Shown piece after piece: positions 44,293 to 45,498 of a stretch of DNA of 45,498 bases. This stretch comes from Pararhodospirillum photometricum DSM 122 (GTDB lineage: Bacteria > Pseudomonadota > Alphaproteobacteria > Rhodospirillales > Rhodospirillaceae). The position numbers and the translations under genes were made by a program. Numbering within the stretch: the stretch's first letter is position 1; each line of letters begins with the position of its first letter. Where the stretch lies: positions 3,052,160 to 3,097,657 of the forward strand of contig NC_017059.1 of assembly GCF_000284415.1 (NCBI RefSeq), in the 5' to 3' direction. The notes beneath the pieces are model-generated. The model was given only the letters and a program-made list of their open reading frames with translations. It did no database searches and was not told where the DNA came from.

Positions 44293-45415
44293 ATGCGTGC
44301 GGAAAATCAAGCGCTTATCGACCGGATCGAGCAGGCGATGGCCCTGCTGAGGAGGCATCTTTGACTGGGAAAATGCCCTTCGCCGCCTCGATGAACTAAA
44401 CGCCCTCTCCGAAAATCCCAATCTGTGGAACGACGCCGCCAAGGCCCAGGCCTTGATGCGCGAGCGCACCCAGATTGCCGACGCTATCGACAACGTGCGT
44501 GCCCTGGAGCGCACCCTCGACGATGCCGTGACCCTGATCGACTTGGGCGAGGCCGAGGACGATTCCGCGACCATTGCCGAGGGCGAGGCTCAGTTGCAGG
44601 GCCTGACCCAGCGTGCCCGCCAAATGGAACTGGAGAGCCTGCTCTCCGGCGAGGCCGATGGCAACGATGCCTACCTCGAAGTCAACGCCGGCGCGGGCGG
44701 CACCGAGGCGCAGGACTGGGCTCAGATCCTGCTGCGCATGTACACCCGCTGGGCCGAGGGCCACGGCTACAAGGTGGAATACCTGGAAGAGAGCGAAGGC
44801 GAAGAGGCGGGCATCAAGTCCTGTACCCTCAAGATCGTCGGACGCAATGCCTATGGCTGGCTCAAGACCGAGAGCGGCGTGCATCGTCTGGTGCGCATTT
44901 CGCCCTATGATAGCGCCGCCCGGCGCCACACCAGCTTTTCCTCGGTTTGGGTTTACCCGGTGGTCGATGACAACATTGCCATTGTGATCGAAGAAAAGGA
45001 CTGCCGCATCGACGTCTACCGCGCTTCCGGGGCCGGCGGTCAGCACGTGAACCGAACCGAATCGGCGGTGCGCATTACCCACTTGCCCACCAACATCGTC
45101 GTGCAGTGCCAGTCCGAACGCTCCCAGCACCAGAACAAGGATAACTGCTGGAAGATGCTGAAGGCGCGTTTGTACGAGCTGGAACTGCAAAAGCGCGAGG
45201 CCGCTGCCCAGGCCCTGGAAGACACCAAGACCGACATCGGTTGGGGTCACCAGATCCGCTCCTATGTGTTGCAGCCCTACCAGATGGTGAAGGACCTGCG
45301 CACCGGGGTGGAAACCTCCGACACCCAAGGCGTCCTTGACGGCGACCTGGATCCCTTCATGGCCGCTTCCCTGGCCGCCCGCCTGGGTGGCGCCGACGAA
45401 CGCCTCAAAGGCTAA
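44293..45415 (+). CDS. prfB: Peptide chain release factor 2 with programmed +1 frameshift
   Basis: Recognises UGA/UAA stops. The short first frame ATG 44293 runs 23 codons to an in-frame TGA at 44362-44364; the sequence AGG AGG CAT CTT TGA C is the classic RF2 autoregulatory shift site (internal ribosome-binding-like AGGAGG, slippery CTT, stop TGA followed by C). After +1 slipping the frame reads [18 protein letters not shown] and continues to TAA 45413. [14 protein letters not shown] is the GGQ catalytic loop. The stop-recognition tripeptide reads SPY (ISPYDS) rather than SPF, a variant I believe is common in alphaproteobacteria. Confidence 0.95.
44351..44365 (+). promoter_or_regulatory. prfB programmed +1 frameshift site
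   Basis: GGAGGCATCTTTGAC: ribosome-binding-like AGGAGG (44350-44355) three bases before CTT (44359-44361), then TGA (44362-44364). The zero frame stops and the +1 frame resumes at GAC 44363. Confidence 0.95.
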
Positions 45416-45417
45416 GA

Positions 45418-45458
45418 CTAGAGTCCATCCGCTTCATCCTGAAGCAAATGGACTCTAG
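45418..45458. terminator. Long inverted repeat after prfB
   Basis: CTAGAGTCCAT (45418-45428) and ATGGACTCTAG (45448-45458) pair over 11 bases, with inner GCTTCA (45431-45436) and TGAAGC (45440-45445). T-rich sequence follows (CCCTTTGTTTGAGTTTGTC), so termination is plausible; the sequence may also be the left end of a dispersed alphaproteobacterial palindromic repeat that continues beyond the window. Confidence 0.75.
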
Positions 45459-45498
45459 ATCCCTTTGTTTGAGTTTGTCTTTTCGGGAAAAGCGGTGC

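Noticed and set aside
44362..44364. Premature TGA in prfB as a pseudogene mutation
   Set aside because: It is the conserved programmed +1 frameshift of release factor 2, with AGGAGG and CTT TGA C in place.

Overview
The window reads as chromosomal DNA of a high-GC, nitrogen-fixing, flagellated alphaproteobacterium of the Rhodospirillum/Pararhodospirillum type. The main reason is the nifHDK operon lying back to back with draT-draG, the ADP-ribosylation switch for nitrogenase, an arrangement best known from Rhodospirillum rubrum. Supporting points are flbT-flaF, the amidase-PBP1a-prfB neighbourhood, a KorAB-type 2-oxoacid:ferredoxin oxidoreductase, and very GC-rich third codon positions. The identification is by protein recognition only.

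Layout. 1-7.1 kb: tail of a YqhA protein, a YbaL-type cation/proton antiporter, a GAF(remnant)-PAS-GGDEF-EAL protein, a Pat-type acyl-CoA synthetase/acetyltransferase fusion and an FmdB zinc ribbon. 7.1-13.3 kb: ferritin-like protein, korB-korA, a divergent 2[4Fe-4S] ferredoxin, dps divergent from oxyR, and a GST, i.e. low-potential electron transfer next to peroxide defence. 13.3-15.8 kb: two membrane transporters, one (YfeH/BASS type) frameshifted at a T9 tract. 15.9-19.4 kb: a compact unit of permease-less ABC ATPase, cysteine-rich G3E-like GTPase, NifS-like cysteine desulfurase and a cysteine-rich Fe-S protein behind a promoter with an overlapping inverted repeat. This is the best candidate for an undescribed system, probably metal-sulfur cofactor assembly. 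19.5-25.9 kb: DUF697 protein, Nudix hydrolase, small unknowns, a 524-residue unknown, tadA, an AhpD-like protein, an exported unknown, a methyltransferase and a lipoprotein.

26.3-31.0 kb: DHH phosphoesterase, zapE, a blc lipocalin, then an atypical flagellin with flbT and flaF. 31.1-37.5 kb: nifK, nifD, nifH (minus strand) with a recognisable sigma-54/NifA control region, then draT and draG (plus strand). 37.5-40.6 kb (minus strand): nudF, rsmD, rluB, puuD, interrupted by a 64-bp perfect palindrome inside a larger inverted repeat. 40.6-45.4 kb: an amidase lacking its usual N-terminus, mrcA and prfB with its programmed +1 frameshift.

How it fits together: NifHDK fixes nitrogen with low-potential electrons; KorAB plus ferredoxin is one plausible way of making reduced ferredoxin. 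DraT and DraG switch NifH off and on through an arginine that is conserved here, and the neighbouring NudF could recycle the ADP-ribose DraG releases (inference). Dps, OxyR and the AhpD-like and ferritin-like proteins would protect oxygen-sensitive clusters. A dispersed hairpin family (core CTGGGGAGGC / GCCTCCCCAG) sits at about ten gene boundaries and probably serves as terminators. No rRNA, tRNA, CRISPR array, transposase or integrase was seen.
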